From: Orientallactaga sibirica
Lineage: Eukaryota; Chordata; Mammalia; Rodentia; Dipodidae
Direction of reading: 5' to 3'
NCBI GenBank assembly: GCA_036365145.1
Contig: JAEOAD010000026.1
Span: 124,001-188,000, forward strand
DNA: 64,000 nucleotides
Shown here piece after piece: positions 54,201-64,000 of the stretch. The number at the start of each line of letters is the position of its first letter. The first letter of the stretch is position 1. A program made the translations under genes and the position numbers. Below the pieces are notes generated by a model. The model worked only from the letters and a program-made list of their open reading frames with translations, ran no database searches and had not been told where the DNA came from.

Positions 54201-57200
54201 GAGGCAGAGGTAGGAGGATCACCGTGAGTTCAAGGCCACCCTGAGACTACATAGTTATTCCAGGTCAGCCTGGGCCAGAGTGAGACTCTACCTCGGAAAA
54301 ACAAAACAAAACAAAACAAAAAATTGAAGTAAGCCTGTGAACTCGGGTCATTCATTACACTAGAGATGAAATTTATAGCAATGCAACATGAGAATCTTCC
54401 AGCAAAAATGAGGCTGTCCTTCTATCTCCTAAGAGTTAATCTTGCAAATGGGCACTGGAATTTCAAGTCCTCCAGGGTGGAGAAGTGTGGGAGACAGCAG
54501 GGTGTGGGAGTCCAGAGGAAAGAGAAACATTGCCAAGTTCACACACGAGTTTCTCTTTGGTAAAATACTGCAATTTACCTGACAGTTACTAAGTAACATG
54601 GTTTCAAGAAAACCATGAATGCGTTTCACTGTGTCGGGAGCACTGAGGAATTCCATCTAGGATGGGAGTGTAGCTCAGTGGTTGAGCACATGTGAAGCCT
54701 GGGTTTGATCCTCAGTGGGGGCGGGGTGCGGGAGAGGGGTGTGGGGTACAGTCATTCTAACTACATTCACCTTCATCGATTCATTTTTAAGGACTAGCTG
54801 ACATGTTCTTCATACTGGGAGCAGGAAGCATTCCTAATTGGGAAAACCTGAAACGTGCTGATGCATGCGGGAAGCCATCTCACTGAAGGATGCTTTGGAG
54901 ACCTGACAGTTCTGTGGAAAGCATGCCCTTTGTGTTCCAGCCCAGAGGGAACATCAACTTGATTGTATATCATGAGTATGCTAATTACAATTATATTGAA
55001 GCAGGTTTGGCCAGGCTTCCATTAAAGAATAGTCTAAATAGAATAATGCCTGCTTGAAACTTAAAATGCCACAATTTATTTTTTTTAATGTTTATAAAAT
55101 TCAGACTTACCTTTTAAAAAAAATAAACAAAATTTAATTTAAAAAATAAATAAGGGGCTGGAGAGATGGCTTGGCGGTTAAGGCACCTGCCTGCCAAGCC
55201 TAAGAACGCCAGTTCCATTCTCCAGGTCCCACGTTTAGCCAGACGCAAAAAGTGATGCAAGGGTGCAATGCCATACTTGCCCACAAGGGGGAGCACGTGT
55301 CTGGAGTTCGTTCACAGCGGCTGAGAGGCTGCTGGAGCACCCATTTTCTCTCTCTCTCGCTCTGTCTCTCTCAAATTAACAACAACAACAAAAATAAGCC
55401 GGGTGTGGTAGCACACACCTTTAATCCCAGCATTCATGAGGCAGAGGTAGGAGAATCACCGTAAATTCGAGGCCACGCTAAGAATACCAAGTAAAATTCC
55501 AAGTCAGCCTGGGCTAGAGTGAGACCCTACCTCGAAAAACCAAAATAAATAAATAAATAAATGAAATTTAGTTTTTTTTTTTTTTTAATTAGACTTGTTA
55601 ATTTCAGCCAGATTTCCTCTTACAGCTTTATTTATGCTTGATTTTACATGGGATATAAACAAACAACAATATCAACAAAAATACACCCCGGCACATTGTT
55701 TTACCAAACTTCTCCAGTGAAGTACAGTGAAGAATGCTAGCGTGCCTCTGTATATGAGTCACCATGCCACGCACCGTTAATTGGTAAGAGATACTCAGGG
55801 AATGAACGGGTAATTTATTCCACAGAAACACTTAACTGCATGTTCACACCTTGTCTAAAGTGGCAATAAGTGCTGCAGAGGGGCTCAGACAAGATTCAAC
55901 TGTGCATATGTATATATGCAAATTTAAAACCTTCTAAAATATGCAGACAGACTTGGAATTAGAGATGTACACGAAAGCTTGAGGTTTCTCCATTGAAAGA
56001 TCCAAGGGGAGTCACGTCTTCCAGGAGGGAAACACAAGCTTTCCTTAAAATAATACTCAGTAGTTGAACCTGGCACCCTTCCTTCCTTCCTTCCCTTCCT
56101 TCCTTCCTTCCTTCCTTCCTTCCTTCCTTCCTTCCTTCCCTCCCTCCCCTCCTTTCCTTTCCTTTCCTTCCCTTCCTTCCTTCCTTCCTTTCTTCTTTTC
56201 CTTTCTTTCCTCCCCTTTCCTTTCCTTTCCTTTCCTTTCCTTCCTTTTTTTTTTTTTTTTCCCTTTCCTTTCCTTTCCTTCCTTTCCCTTTCCTTTTTCC
56301 TTTCCTTTCCTTTCCTTTCCTTTCCTTTTTTCTTTTTCCTTTCCTTTCCTTTCCTTTCCTTTCCTTTCCTTTCCTTTCCTTTCCTTTCCTTTCCTTTCCT
56401 TTCCTTTCCTTTCCTTTCCTTTCCTTCTTTCTACAAGAGCCCAAAATGCCAAACAACTGCTAAATTTCTCTTGAACAATCATTGTTTGGGTTTTTATTGT
56501 TGTTGTTTTTGCTGCTGGTTTTTTTTTTTTTTTTTGCCCCAGGACAGGGTCTTGCACCCCAGGCTGGCCGGGAACTCACTCTATATCCAAGGGTGACTCT
56601 GAACTCCTGGTCCCTCCTGCCTCTACCTTTCTAGTGCCGGGGTCATGAGCATGAGAAAGCATCACCATCCCTGGTTTTCTTGAGTTCTTACAGGGGGTGG
56701 GACCTGGATCTGGGCAAACCAAGTAAAGCCAAGCACGCACTTACAGACTGTAAGGCCCGGGCAAGCATTTGTCAGCTGCAGGTTTGATAATAGAAGAGGC
56801 ACGTGATATACACAGGGACTTTCAGAGTCAGATGGCCACCGTAGTGCACACAGAGGCAGACAAAACCAGCTATTTTCTTGGAGAAAATAGGACATATGCT
56901 GATGAAAAATCACATCATATTGTCAAGCAGAGAAATGATGTGAAGTTCAAAAGACAAATGTTTCTAGTAGAGGCAGTGATGAATGTTACCTGTCGGATCA
57001 GCATCACAACAGCCACACAATTAAAACGTAGTAACTCAGGTAAAAATTCACAGCCTGCTTTGAGAACAATAGCTTCTGCTTGTTTCACGAATATGAAAAT
57101 TAGGAGACCAAGAAATCTGTTTTAGTATAAACCAAGCTGTTCTTAAAAGATTTAAGAGCAAGGAACACAGCATGGTTCCATCAACTGTTCTGCGAGATTT

Positions 57201-57462
57201 TTTTTTTTTTTTTTTTTAAACCAAGAACTATTCAGAAAGCAAACTGCTATACAGTTCTCAAAGGGGGAGACACTCGTGTGCTAGGAACTGGCATTAACAA
57301 AACAGAGTGAAGATAGCAGACAGAAAATCACTTTAATTGAAGCTCCAGTTGAAATCAAGGCAGACAAACTAATGCGAGATGATATTATTGGATTCTACCA
57401 AAATTTGACCTATCCCACCACAAAGAAAATTTGAAGCTAATGAAGTTACATAGATAAATGCC

Positions 57463-57503
<41 letters not shown>

Positions 57504-57730
57504 CATACATACATACATACATACATACATACATACATAGAAGAGGAGAAGGAGAAGACAGAAGGGAGAGGAGAGCAAGGGAAGAGAAGAGAATAGGAAA
57601 GAAAGAAAGGAGAGGAGGGAGAGAGAAGAAAGGAGAGGCAAGCATTTTTCTGATCTGACTCATCTCTGCATTTATCCTTCACTACATTTTAGCCGAGAGA
57701 TGATGTGGTCTGGGGGTTTTCTCTACTAAA

Positions 57731-57781
<51 letters not shown>

Positions 57782-57994
57782 ATCTATTTATCTATCTATC
57801 TATCTATCTATATCTATCTATCTATCTATCTATCTATCTCTATCTATCTATCTATCTCTCTATATCTATCTATCTCTCTATCTATCATCTATCTATCTAT
57901 CTATCTATCTATCTCTATCTATATCTATCTATCTATACCTATCTATCATCTATCATCTATCTCTATCTATCTATCTATCTATCTATCATCTATC

Positions 57995-58041
<47 letters not shown>

Positions 58042-59653
58042 ATCTATCTGTCATTATATATATGTTGTATAAAGTACTTTAGTGGCTCCTAAAGAAGAAC
58101 CATTGTATCAAGAGCACCTTGTTAACGAGTGATATCAATGGGTATCATAGTCCAAATGTAAATTTCCAGCATATAAAACATTGTATCTAACCTCAAGTGT
58201 GTTTGATAAATGAGGCAATACAGAAGTTTGTATTTTATATGTTTTCAAAAATAGCTGCCACGCTTCATAAATGTCTCACACGTTCATTTACATAGATCGG
58301 CTGTGACTGAACTTAGCAGAGGTTTTCTTGGCAACATTGTTATTGTAACATGTGTGTGATCACGAATGTGGTTACTGCATGAAAATCAAGGGCCACATTG
58401 GGATGCAGCTCGGAGGTAAAGTCCGAGCTTAGCAGGTGCAAAGCCTTAGATTCTATCCCCAGTGTGCATGCATGCGTGTGCATGGGGGGAGCAAGAGAAA
58501 GAGGGGGCAAAGACTAACTCAGTTGACTTTCTTGGGGCAGACGCTGCCTGGCCCAGAGAAACAGTTCTCTTCTTTCACGACGAATGGCCTTTGCTCTCTA
58601 CTGTGGCCGGTGTCCCCAACGCCACCCTCAGAACTCAGGAGCTGTTACGCTTGAAGCTTATTGTGCCCAATCAATTACTCAGAAAGTGAATGGCATGACT
58701 TTAGATTAGAAAGCTAGGCCGTGTCCCTGGCCCAGGGAATGCAACTATTCATATATTAACGCTCAATAATGTCTTATAGGAAGAAAAAAAAAGTCTTCAT
58801 TCCCAGGGCAGAATTCCTGCAAGGAATCTCACATATCAACATATCCTTAGTCTCTTATGAGACAAGATTTTCTGGCAGTCACTGAAAAAGCATTTCCACA
58901 CTGAGTTAGCCTTTCTGCACTGAGTTAGCACTGACTGTTTTCAAATTCCCCACAGGAGGGGACTGAGCAGAAATCTGTCTCTGCATCTCCTGGACTGTCC
59001 TCAAATAACACCCAGGAGGTCGCTGGGAAGACCGAAGGCCGAGAGGAAATTCTGGGAAGTAGAAGCCTTGTTGCTCGAGGTTGAAGAGACAACTGGGAAG
59101 CTTTTGTCTTTCGTACCAACACTAGAAAATGTCCACGGGAAGAGCATGTCTGCATTTAGCCAGATGCTTTTTGTAGATCTTTTCCTGGGCTGGAGTGATG
59201 AATCAGTGGTGAAAGGTGCTGTTTTACAAAACCTGACTGCCTGGGGTTCAGTTCCCCAGTACCCACAAAAAGCCAGATGCACAAAGTGGCACAGGAGTGT
59301 GGAGTTCATCTGCAGCTGCAGGAGGCCCTGGTATGGCCATTCTCTCTCTCTCTCATATAAATAAATAAATAAAATATTTTTAAAAACAGGTGCTTACTTG
59401 TAGGTCTTTTTCTCATAGAGTCTACATGTAAAAACTCAAGCCAATAGTCTCTGGGAGAAGAAAGAGAGAAGAAAATCTATTGCCCTAAAAATTTCTTACC
59501 TACTCCCAATAGAAGCTTAATGGAAAAGAGAGAAAAAAGAAAGAATAGGAGATATGGCCCCCAAACATAAAAATAAACCTCTAGGGATTGTTAAAACTTA
59601 AGACAGGTTGCCAAGTTAACTAAGACCCTCACAGCATCTATTTTTTTTTTTTT

Positions 59654-59733
<80 letters not shown>

Positions 59734-62700
59734 GGAGGGAGGGAGGAAAACAGAGATGGGCGCACGAGCAGTGTCTCAGCTGCTGAGAACGAAATCCAGA
59801 TGTGCGCGCCCCCTTGTGGCCTAGTGCAGCATTGTGCCTTTGCGTCACTTTGCATCTGGCTAAACGTGGGACCTGGAGATTGGAACAGCTGGAGATTGGA
59901 ACCAGTGTTCTGAGGGTTAGGAGGCAGGCGCCTTAACCCCTAAGCCATCTCTCCAGCCCACAGCATCTATTTTTAGATTGCCAATTCTTTTTTTTGTTTG
60001 TTTGCTTGTTTTTTCTTTGCCTCCCATGAAGGGACCATTCCATTGCCATGAAGAGCAGATAGAAATTCAATGCTATGACTCTAAGCGGACATTCCTCAGC
60101 CCCAGCCCCAGCAGTTCCTCAATCAAAGCTTGTTTGTTAGTGCCAGCCCATGAGTGTTACAGTGAGCGAGGAATGACGATCGAAGGCTCTAACCATGTGT
60201 TGGCTGTGACTTCCTGTACCCACGTGCATTCACTTCCTCTTCCGCAATGGTGGAGTACAGTTTTGAAGATCTTTTCCCTCTACTGGAAGGCTTGCCACTG
60301 TCATGATCTGAATGCCTTTTGTAATAATCTCCTCTTTGCACCACTGAGGAAGAGGGGTTCACTTTTACCCTTTGTAGTAGCAAATACATCAGTGTGTTGA
60401 CATTCACATGAAAAACCACCAAATATTTAAAAAAAAAATAAAGGATCATCTTCACCCACCCCGACTGAAGATTCAAGGAACTCAGGGTGTTGGTCCCGGG
60501 CAGATACGCCTATAGAATTCAACAGCCAACATGATGGACATGTGCAACATGGCGGGGCTCCTCCCCTTCCTGTCCCCCAACAGTATTAACAAAAAGGTCC
60601 CCGGGTTACCATCTTGAGTTCACATGATGAATTAATGGAAAGTGCATTCAGTATGGAATAATCCAGAAAAATCACAGCCATTTACCTGCTTCAGAAATTA
60701 GTTGGGCATGCTAGTCCAGAGAGAGGCAGGGAGCAAGGGAATGAAGGAGTCAGCGTGAATAGCAAACAAGAAGAAAGGGAGAGACACGGTGGTGGCAAGA
60801 GTTTCTGGGGGAAAGATGGGGCTCACAAGTGGTTATCACCTCTTCTAACCCTGTACAAGATGAGCTGGTAAAGAAGACATAGTTAAAAAATCTTACACTC
60901 AGGGCTGGAGAAATGGCTTAGTGGTTAAGGCATTTGCCTGAGAAGCCAAAGGACCCAGGTTCGATTCCCCAGGACCCACGTAAGCCAGATGCACAAGGGG
61001 CACATGCGTCTGGAGTTCGTTTGCAGTGACTACAGGCCCTGGCGTGCTCATTCTCTCTCTCTTCCTGTATTTCTTCTCTCCCCCGCTTGCAAATAAATAA
61101 ATAAAATTAAAAAAAAAAACTCTTACACACCAAGCTGGAGATGGCTCAGCAGTTAAGATATTTGCCTATAAAGCCTAACAGCCTGGGTTCAGTTCCCCAG
61201 GACCCACGTAAAGCCAGATGCACAAAGTGGCACATGCATCTGGAGTTCATTTGCAGCGGCTAGAGGCCCTGGCGTGCCCATTCTCTCTCTCTGTCTCTCA
61301 TCTCTCTACCTCCCTCTCTTCTTGCAAATAAATAAAAATGTTTGTTTTTAAAATCTTACACTTCAAACGTTCACAAGCCATTCTCGGACCTCGGTGTATT
61401 TTCAGCCCGTGTTCAGTAAAAAGTGATACCACCAGCATTATTAACCCTCATAATTAGTTCACGCTCATCTGAGCTGGGAAAGCAAAATGGTATACGCAGC
61501 TTTGAAGTCCCAACCAAGTTCCTGGGGAGACAGGCCATCTGCTATTGATGGGAATGAGGAAGGAAAACAAATGTCTATTTCCTTTTTTATTTTTAATTTT
61601 TAAATTATTTATTTATTTGAGAGAGAGAGAAAGGAGAAAGAGAAAAAAAATGGGCACACCAGGGCCTTCAGCCACTGCAAAAAAAAAAAAAAAAAAAAAA
61701 AGAACTCCAGAAATGTGCGCCCCCTTGTGGTGCATGTGTGACATTGCATGCTTGCATCACTGTTTGTGGCTTAGTGGGACCTGGAGATTCGAACATGAGT
61801 TCTTAGGTTTTGCAGGCAAGCGCCTTAACCGCTGAGCCATCTCTCCAGCCCTCAAACATCTATTTCTGAGGCTAGAAAAGGAAGTTGGTTTTCAAATGTT
61901 CCAGAGTCGCAGAGGAACAATTAGGAGGGAGTGGAGAAGGGGCCGTGCATTTCTACAGTGACAACAAGGACATCAGGGCCTGGTCGCTTTGAACCTAGCA
62001 TTACCAAAAGCTCCTCTTCTGTATACTGATCTTCCCAAAGGCTCTGGCTGTCATACGGAACCCTGTCTTTATCTGACTCTCTCGTGACTTGTTGCCACTT
62101 CTTTGACCAGCTGGTCAAATCCCCACGACCATTTATTTTTAAGCAACAGGTGAATGAGGCTTCTGTGACTGAGCCAAGGAAGTCTGCCTCATGGAGATAG
62201 AAGCAGGTCATGTTACCTGCTTATCAGCCCCTCCCAAGCCACAAAGCCAATGCAATACCTCCTACTGACTGCAGCGTGAGACTATTACCAATAAAAAAAA
62301 AAAAAAAAAAAAGGCCAAAGAAGGAAGATGACAGAGCCACAGAGATCAAAGAATTCTGGAGCATTAAATGAATATAAAGTGAAACAAAGAGCCCCACCCC
62401 CCAAACCCAAGGGAGAGGCTATGGACAGGTGTGGTAGTTTGAATATATGTCCCCCAATATATTCAATGTTTTATTAGTTATAGTTTGCATCTGCAATCAC
62501 CTTGCCAGAGGCAATGTCACTGGGGGCTGGTCTTAAGGTGTTAATGGTGTGGGTTTGAGATTCCATTGTAAAGATATGCAAATTGCCTAGCAGGAGTTCC
62601 TGAAGTGTGCTGTGTGACCTTTTGGCTGTAGTTTTGCTCTGTGTGCTGTGTGCCTGGTTGGCTTTCTCTCTCTCTGCTTGGTCCTGTGAAGAGCAGGCCG

Positions 62701-63983
62701 CTTCTCTTACCATTATGGGACTTCCCCTGGATCTGTAAGCTTCAATAAATAAGATCCCTTCCTCCATCACTGTGCCTGGTCTGGAAGTTCATCTCAGCGA
62801 ACCTGAAGCTGTCTGCTACAACAGGGATGTCTGCTGTGGCTCCAGGATTTCTGCACAGTCGCAAACAGGGCTTGGGGATAGCACGGGAATCACTGTCTAC
62901 ACATAAGTCAGCTGTGGGCTGGAGACACGGCCCAGTGGTTAAAGCCCTCGGTAACCAAGCCCTAAAGGCCCAGGTTTGATCCCTCAGTTTCCACGTGAAG
63001 CCAGATGTACAAAGTGGCGTGTGCATCTGGAGTTTATATCTGCAGGAGGCCCTGGCATACCCATACTTTCTCTCTTTCCCCTTACAAATAAATTAAAAAA
63101 AATTTTTTTTAAAGCCAACTGTGCACTTGAAATCACAGGGAAAGGTTGGGCTCGATGGTTCACCCAGGAGGCTGAGGCACGGCGGACTGCTGTGAGTTCA
63201 AAGCCAGCCTCAGTTACATAGGTGAGCTCCAGGCATTGGATGAAAAGGCCCAGGCACTGACGCTACCCTGCTATACCTAACCCCTTATTTACGTTAGCAC
63301 TTCCATCTGAAAGCGGGGAGGGCACTCAGTCCTGGGGAGCCATGGCCCTGTCCTCAGCAAGCTAGGAGGAGGGAATCGAGGTGATGACACCCTGACCTGA
63401 GAGTGTCTGCACCCAGGCCACACTACCAAGAATGTGGAACGCTTGGCTCAAGACAAGCCAGCGCAATGAGCTGTGAGGTCCCTGGGGCAGGAGGCTTCGG
63501 CTTCTAACCACGGCGAGGGCGGCTTTCCTTGGGAATCACGAGACCTGAGAACCTACGCAACATCATGAGCTAACGTGCCAGGAGCCAGTGCCCAGGGGCA
63601 CCCAGTCATCATACCGACTTCTGCAAAGTGGGTCTGAGGATCCCAGCCACTCCTGCCATTGTTCCTTAAGCTCCAACGTCACCCACAATGCCGAGGCACA
63701 CTGCTGAACTAAAGACTCCTCTGGATGGCAACTCGAACTCTACAACACTGGTGGTCAAGTGCAGGATCGAGTCCCTCCTTTGGAAATGACCTTCCTTGGT
63801 GGTGGTGGGGGCATGAGCGAAGCCAGAGGAAAACATTCTTACCTTCTTGTGGAAAGTTCCTGGTGGCGGGCTGGGGGCTGCTCTGGCCATTGCGCTCCTT
63901 GTCGGAGGGAAGCTTTTTCAGGGCGGGTGGGAGAAGAGCAACTTTAGGCGAGCTTGGGCCAGATGGAGAATCTGGGGCATCTT
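51151..63983 (-). CDS. CARMIL1: CARMIL1 3' portion (partial; last two coding exons)
   Basis: CARMIL1 (LRRC16A) is a large leucine-rich-repeat scaffold that binds actin capping protein at the leading edge and weakens its hold on barbed ends. Only its C-terminal tail is here. The penultimate exon encodes EDAPDSPSGPSSPK ... NFPQE and the terminal exon encodes VSRRSWGQQAQE ... EKEFIFV, joined through a split Val codon (G|TT). This fits the C-terminal tail of mammalian CARMIL1 as I remember it, including the final EEAEKEFIFV. The tail is rich in Pro and Ser, likely disordered. The leucine-rich repeats and capping-protein-interaction motif lie outside the window. The two exons are separated by a 12.6-kb repeat-rich intron. 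The identification is from memory of the family. Confidence 0.9.
51290..53035. other. Repeat-free stretch of the last CARMIL1 intron
   Basis: About 1.7 kb without recognisable repeats, unusual here. The part at 52440-53035 is AT-rich with TTAATTAA-like words. It may be conserved non-coding DNA. Confidence 0.4.
53052..53275 (+). mobile_element. tRNA-SINE A
   Basis: GGGCTGGAGAGATGGCTTAGC ... AAATAAATAAATAAAAAATAA. AAAAAATTCT flanks it. Its B-box region is partly deleted. Confidence 0.85.
53535..53735 (+). mobile_element. tRNA-SINE A
   Basis: GGGCTGGAGAGATGGCTCAGT ... GCAAATAAATAAAAAC. Confidence 0.83.
53783..53995 (+). mobile_element. tRNA-SINE A with expanded middle
   Basis: GGATGGAGGGATGACTAAGC; the segment GCATGCACAAGGTCGCACATGC is a local repeat of the middle domain. 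Confidence 0.75.
53997..54158 (+). mobile_element. B1 SINE
   Basis: GGCCGGGCGTGGTGGTGCACAC ... CCCTCAAAAAACTG. Confidence 0.86.
54160..54322 (+). mobile_element. B1 SINE
   Basis: TGCTGGGCGTGGTAGTGCATG ... CTACCTCGGAAAAAC and (AAAAC)n tail. Confidence 0.87.
54660..54725 (+). mobile_element. ID-like SINE (tRNA-Ala-type head)
   Basis: ATGGGAGTGTAGCTCAGTGG, then TGAAGCCTGGGTTTGATCCTCAG, with A- and B-box-like words. It is too short and altered for a functional tRNA. Confidence 0.6.
54780..55080. other. Repeat-free island with POU/homeodomain-like motif
   Basis: About 300 bp of unique sequence in the CARMIL1 intron with TATGCTAATTAC at 54977-54988. Function unknown. Confidence 0.35.
55154..55380 (+). 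mobile_element. tRNA-SINE B
   Basis: GGGCTGGAGAGATGGCTTGGC, GATGCAAGGGTGCAATGCCA ... CTCTGTCTCTCTCAAA. Confidence 0.86.
55396..55565 (+). mobile_element. B1 SINE
   Basis: AAGCCGGGTGTGGTAGCACAC ... CCCTACCTCGAAAAACC and an AAATAAAT tail. Confidence 0.87.
55590..56065. other. CARMIL1 intron sequence, nothing recognised
   Basis: No repeat or gene that I can support. Confidence 0.45.
56078..56432 (+). repeat. Long pyrimidine tract (CCTT)n/(CCTTT)n
   Basis: About 355 bp of C and T. In the CARMIL1 transcript it reads as polypurine GGAAA repeats. The lysine/glutamate-rich open frames here are artefacts. Confidence 0.96.
56535..56680 (-). mobile_element. Old B1 SINE
   Basis: ACAGGGTCTTGCACCCCAGGC ... 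CACCATCCCTGG, diverged. Confidence 0.65.
56685..57460. other. CARMIL1 intron sequence, nothing recognised
   Basis: Unique except for a T run at about 57199-57216. Confidence 0.45.
57466..57540 (+). repeat. (ATAG)n followed by (ATAC)n microsatellite
   Basis: About nine ATAG units, then about nine ATAC units. Confidence 0.95.
57540..57642 (+). repeat. Purine-rich GA tract
   Basis: AGAAGAGGAGAAGGAGAAGAC and similar, between the ATAG/ATAC arrays and the TATC array. Confidence 0.8.
57730..58055 (+). repeat. Long (TATC)n microsatellite array
   Basis: About 320 bp of TATC with interruptions (TATATC, CTCTATC, ATCATC). Confidence 0.96.
58060..59188. other. CARMIL1 intron sequence with an ID-like fragment
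   Basis: GGGATGCAGCTCGGAGGTAAAG ... GATTCTATCCCCAG at 58398-58465 looks like a decayed ID SINE. The rest is unassigned. Confidence 0.45.
59190..59388 (+). mobile_element. tRNA-SINE A
   Basis: GGGCTGGAGTGATGAATCAG ... AAATAAATAAATAAAATATT. Confidence 0.82.
59641..59960 (-). mobile_element. tRNA-SINE B with long (GA)n and duplicated B-box segment
   Basis: (GA)n of about 80 bp, GGCCTAGTGCAGCATTGTGCC, then CTGGAGATTGGAACAG followed by CTGGAGATTGGAACCA. Perfect direct repeats CACAGCATCTATTTTT flank it, so it is a recent insertion. Confidence 0.9.
59965..60895. other. CARMIL1 intron sequence, nothing recognised
   Basis: About 0.9 kb without a clear repeat. An open frame at 59978-60400 (+) has no known family. 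Confidence 0.4.
60902..61118 (+). mobile_element. tRNA-SINE A
   Basis: GGGCTGGAGAAATGGCTTAG ... GCAAATAAATAAATAAAA. CTTACAC words lie on both sides. Confidence 0.86.
61132..61350 (+). mobile_element. tRNA-SINE A
   Basis: AAGCTGGAGATGGCTCAGCAG ... GCAAATAAATAAAAATG. Flanked by TCTTACAC. Confidence 0.86.
61590..61852 (-). mobile_element. tRNA-SINE B-related, with internal A run
   Basis: GGGCACACCAGGGCCTTCAGC, then 20-odd As inside the body, AAATGTGCGCCCCCTTGTGG ... CTGAGCCATCTCTCCAGCCC. The first half is A-like and the second B-like. Confidence 0.75.
61855..62424. other. CARMIL1 intron sequence, nothing recognised
   Basis: Unique except for an A run at about 62292-62312. Confidence 0.45.
62430..62820 (+). 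mobile_element. Solo LTR (MaLR-like) with 5-bp target duplication
   Basis: 391 bp beginning TGTGGTAGTTTGAATATATG and ending TGTCTGCTACA, with AATAAATAAGATCCCTTCCTC near its end. ACAGG lies on both sides (62425-62429 and 62821-62825). There is no internal region or second LTR. Confidence 0.85.
62916..63110 (+). mobile_element. tRNA-SINE A (diverged)
   Basis: GGGCTGGAGACACGGCCCAG ... ACAAATAAATTAAAAAAAAT. Confidence 0.78.
63145..63240 (+). mobile_element. Old B1 SINE fragment
   Basis: AGGAGGCTGAGGCACGGCGG ... GTGAGTTCAAAGCCAGCCTCAG. Confidence 0.6.
63245..63840. other. CARMIL1 intron sequence next to the penultimate exon
   Basis: Unique, moderately GC-rich. I see no further exon. Confidence 0.45.
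63843..63983 (-). CDS. CARMIL1: CARMIL1 penultimate coding exon
   Basis: 141 nt, frame-neutral in length: two bases ending a Glu codon, 46 codons (DAPDSPSGPSSPKVALLPPA ... NFPQE) and one base of a Val codon. The acceptor is TCTCCACAG|AAG and the donor GAAG|GTAAGA. The LLPPALKKLPSD segment is proline-rich. Confidence 0.9.
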
Positions 63984-64000
63984 CTGTGGAGACACATAGA

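Noticed and set aside
54660..54725. Functional tRNA gene
   Set aside because: It has A- and B-box-like words but cannot form the full cloverleaf; it fits an ID SINE.
55959..56557. 165-residue open frames of Lys-Glu-Arg-Gly repeats
   Set aside because: Simple-repeat artefact of the CCTT/CCTTT tract.
57705..58082. 125-residue Tyr-Leu-Ser-Ile repeat open frame
   Set aside because: Translation of the (TATC)n array.

Overview
This is nuclear DNA from a mammal, most likely a rodent. About half of the window is short interspersed repeats: 7SL-derived B1-like SINEs, two subfamilies of a tRNA-headed SINE, B4-like and ID-like elements, and MaLR-type LTRs. The tRNA-headed SINE (head GGCTGGAGAGATGGCTTAGC, middle AGCCAGATGCACAA, CT-rich stretch, AAATA-rich tail) looks to me like the B2-superfamily 'DIP' SINE of jerboas and relatives (Dipodoidea). 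A Jaculus-like species is therefore my best guess; this is inference and not proven. There are no bacterial or operon-type features.

Two protein-coding genes lie on the minus strand. (1) SCGN (secretagogin, a hexa-EF-hand calcium sensor of neurons and endocrine cells) is complete. It has eleven coding exons between 31732 (ATG) and 548 (stop), all with GT..AG borders. The exons join into an uninterrupted 813-nt CDS for 270 residues, followed by a poly(A) signal at 147-152. Its CpG-rich first exon and promoter lie at about 31.6-32.0 kb, and a near-consensus REST/RE1 site sits on the start codon. (2) CARMIL1 (LRRC16A, a regulator of actin capping protein) is partial. Its penultimate exon (63843-63983) and terminal coding exon (51151-51287) are present, followed by a repeat-free 3' UTR to about 50.22 kb. 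The rest of the gene lies beyond position 64000. CARMIL1 and SCGN are in the same orientation, with CARMIL1 upstream, which matches the human 6p22 order as I remember it.

Layout: 0.1-31.7 kb is SCGN, with repeat-filled introns; intron 9 is dominated by a 1.5-kb (CA)-rich minisatellite that ends right at the exon 9 splice donor. The region 32-50 kb is intergenic, with an 82-bp minisatellite (34.27-35.72 kb), a 50-bp minisatellite (36.92-37.65 kb) and many SINEs. The region 50.2-64 kb is the 3' end of CARMIL1, whose last intron holds long CCTTT and TATC tracts and a solo LTR with a perfect 5-bp target duplication.

Below, 'tRNA-SINE A' means the common subfamily (GATTCCCCAGGACCCA, tail AAATAAATAAA). 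'tRNA-SINE B' means the subfamily with CCAATCTCCAGGTCCCA and GCAAGGGCGCAATGCCG. Repeat limits are by eye, good to about 5-15 bp. I found no new multi-gene system. The most interesting signals are the RE1 site over the SCGN start codon, the UG-rich minisatellite abutting a splice donor, and a SINE B variant with a duplicated B-box segment.
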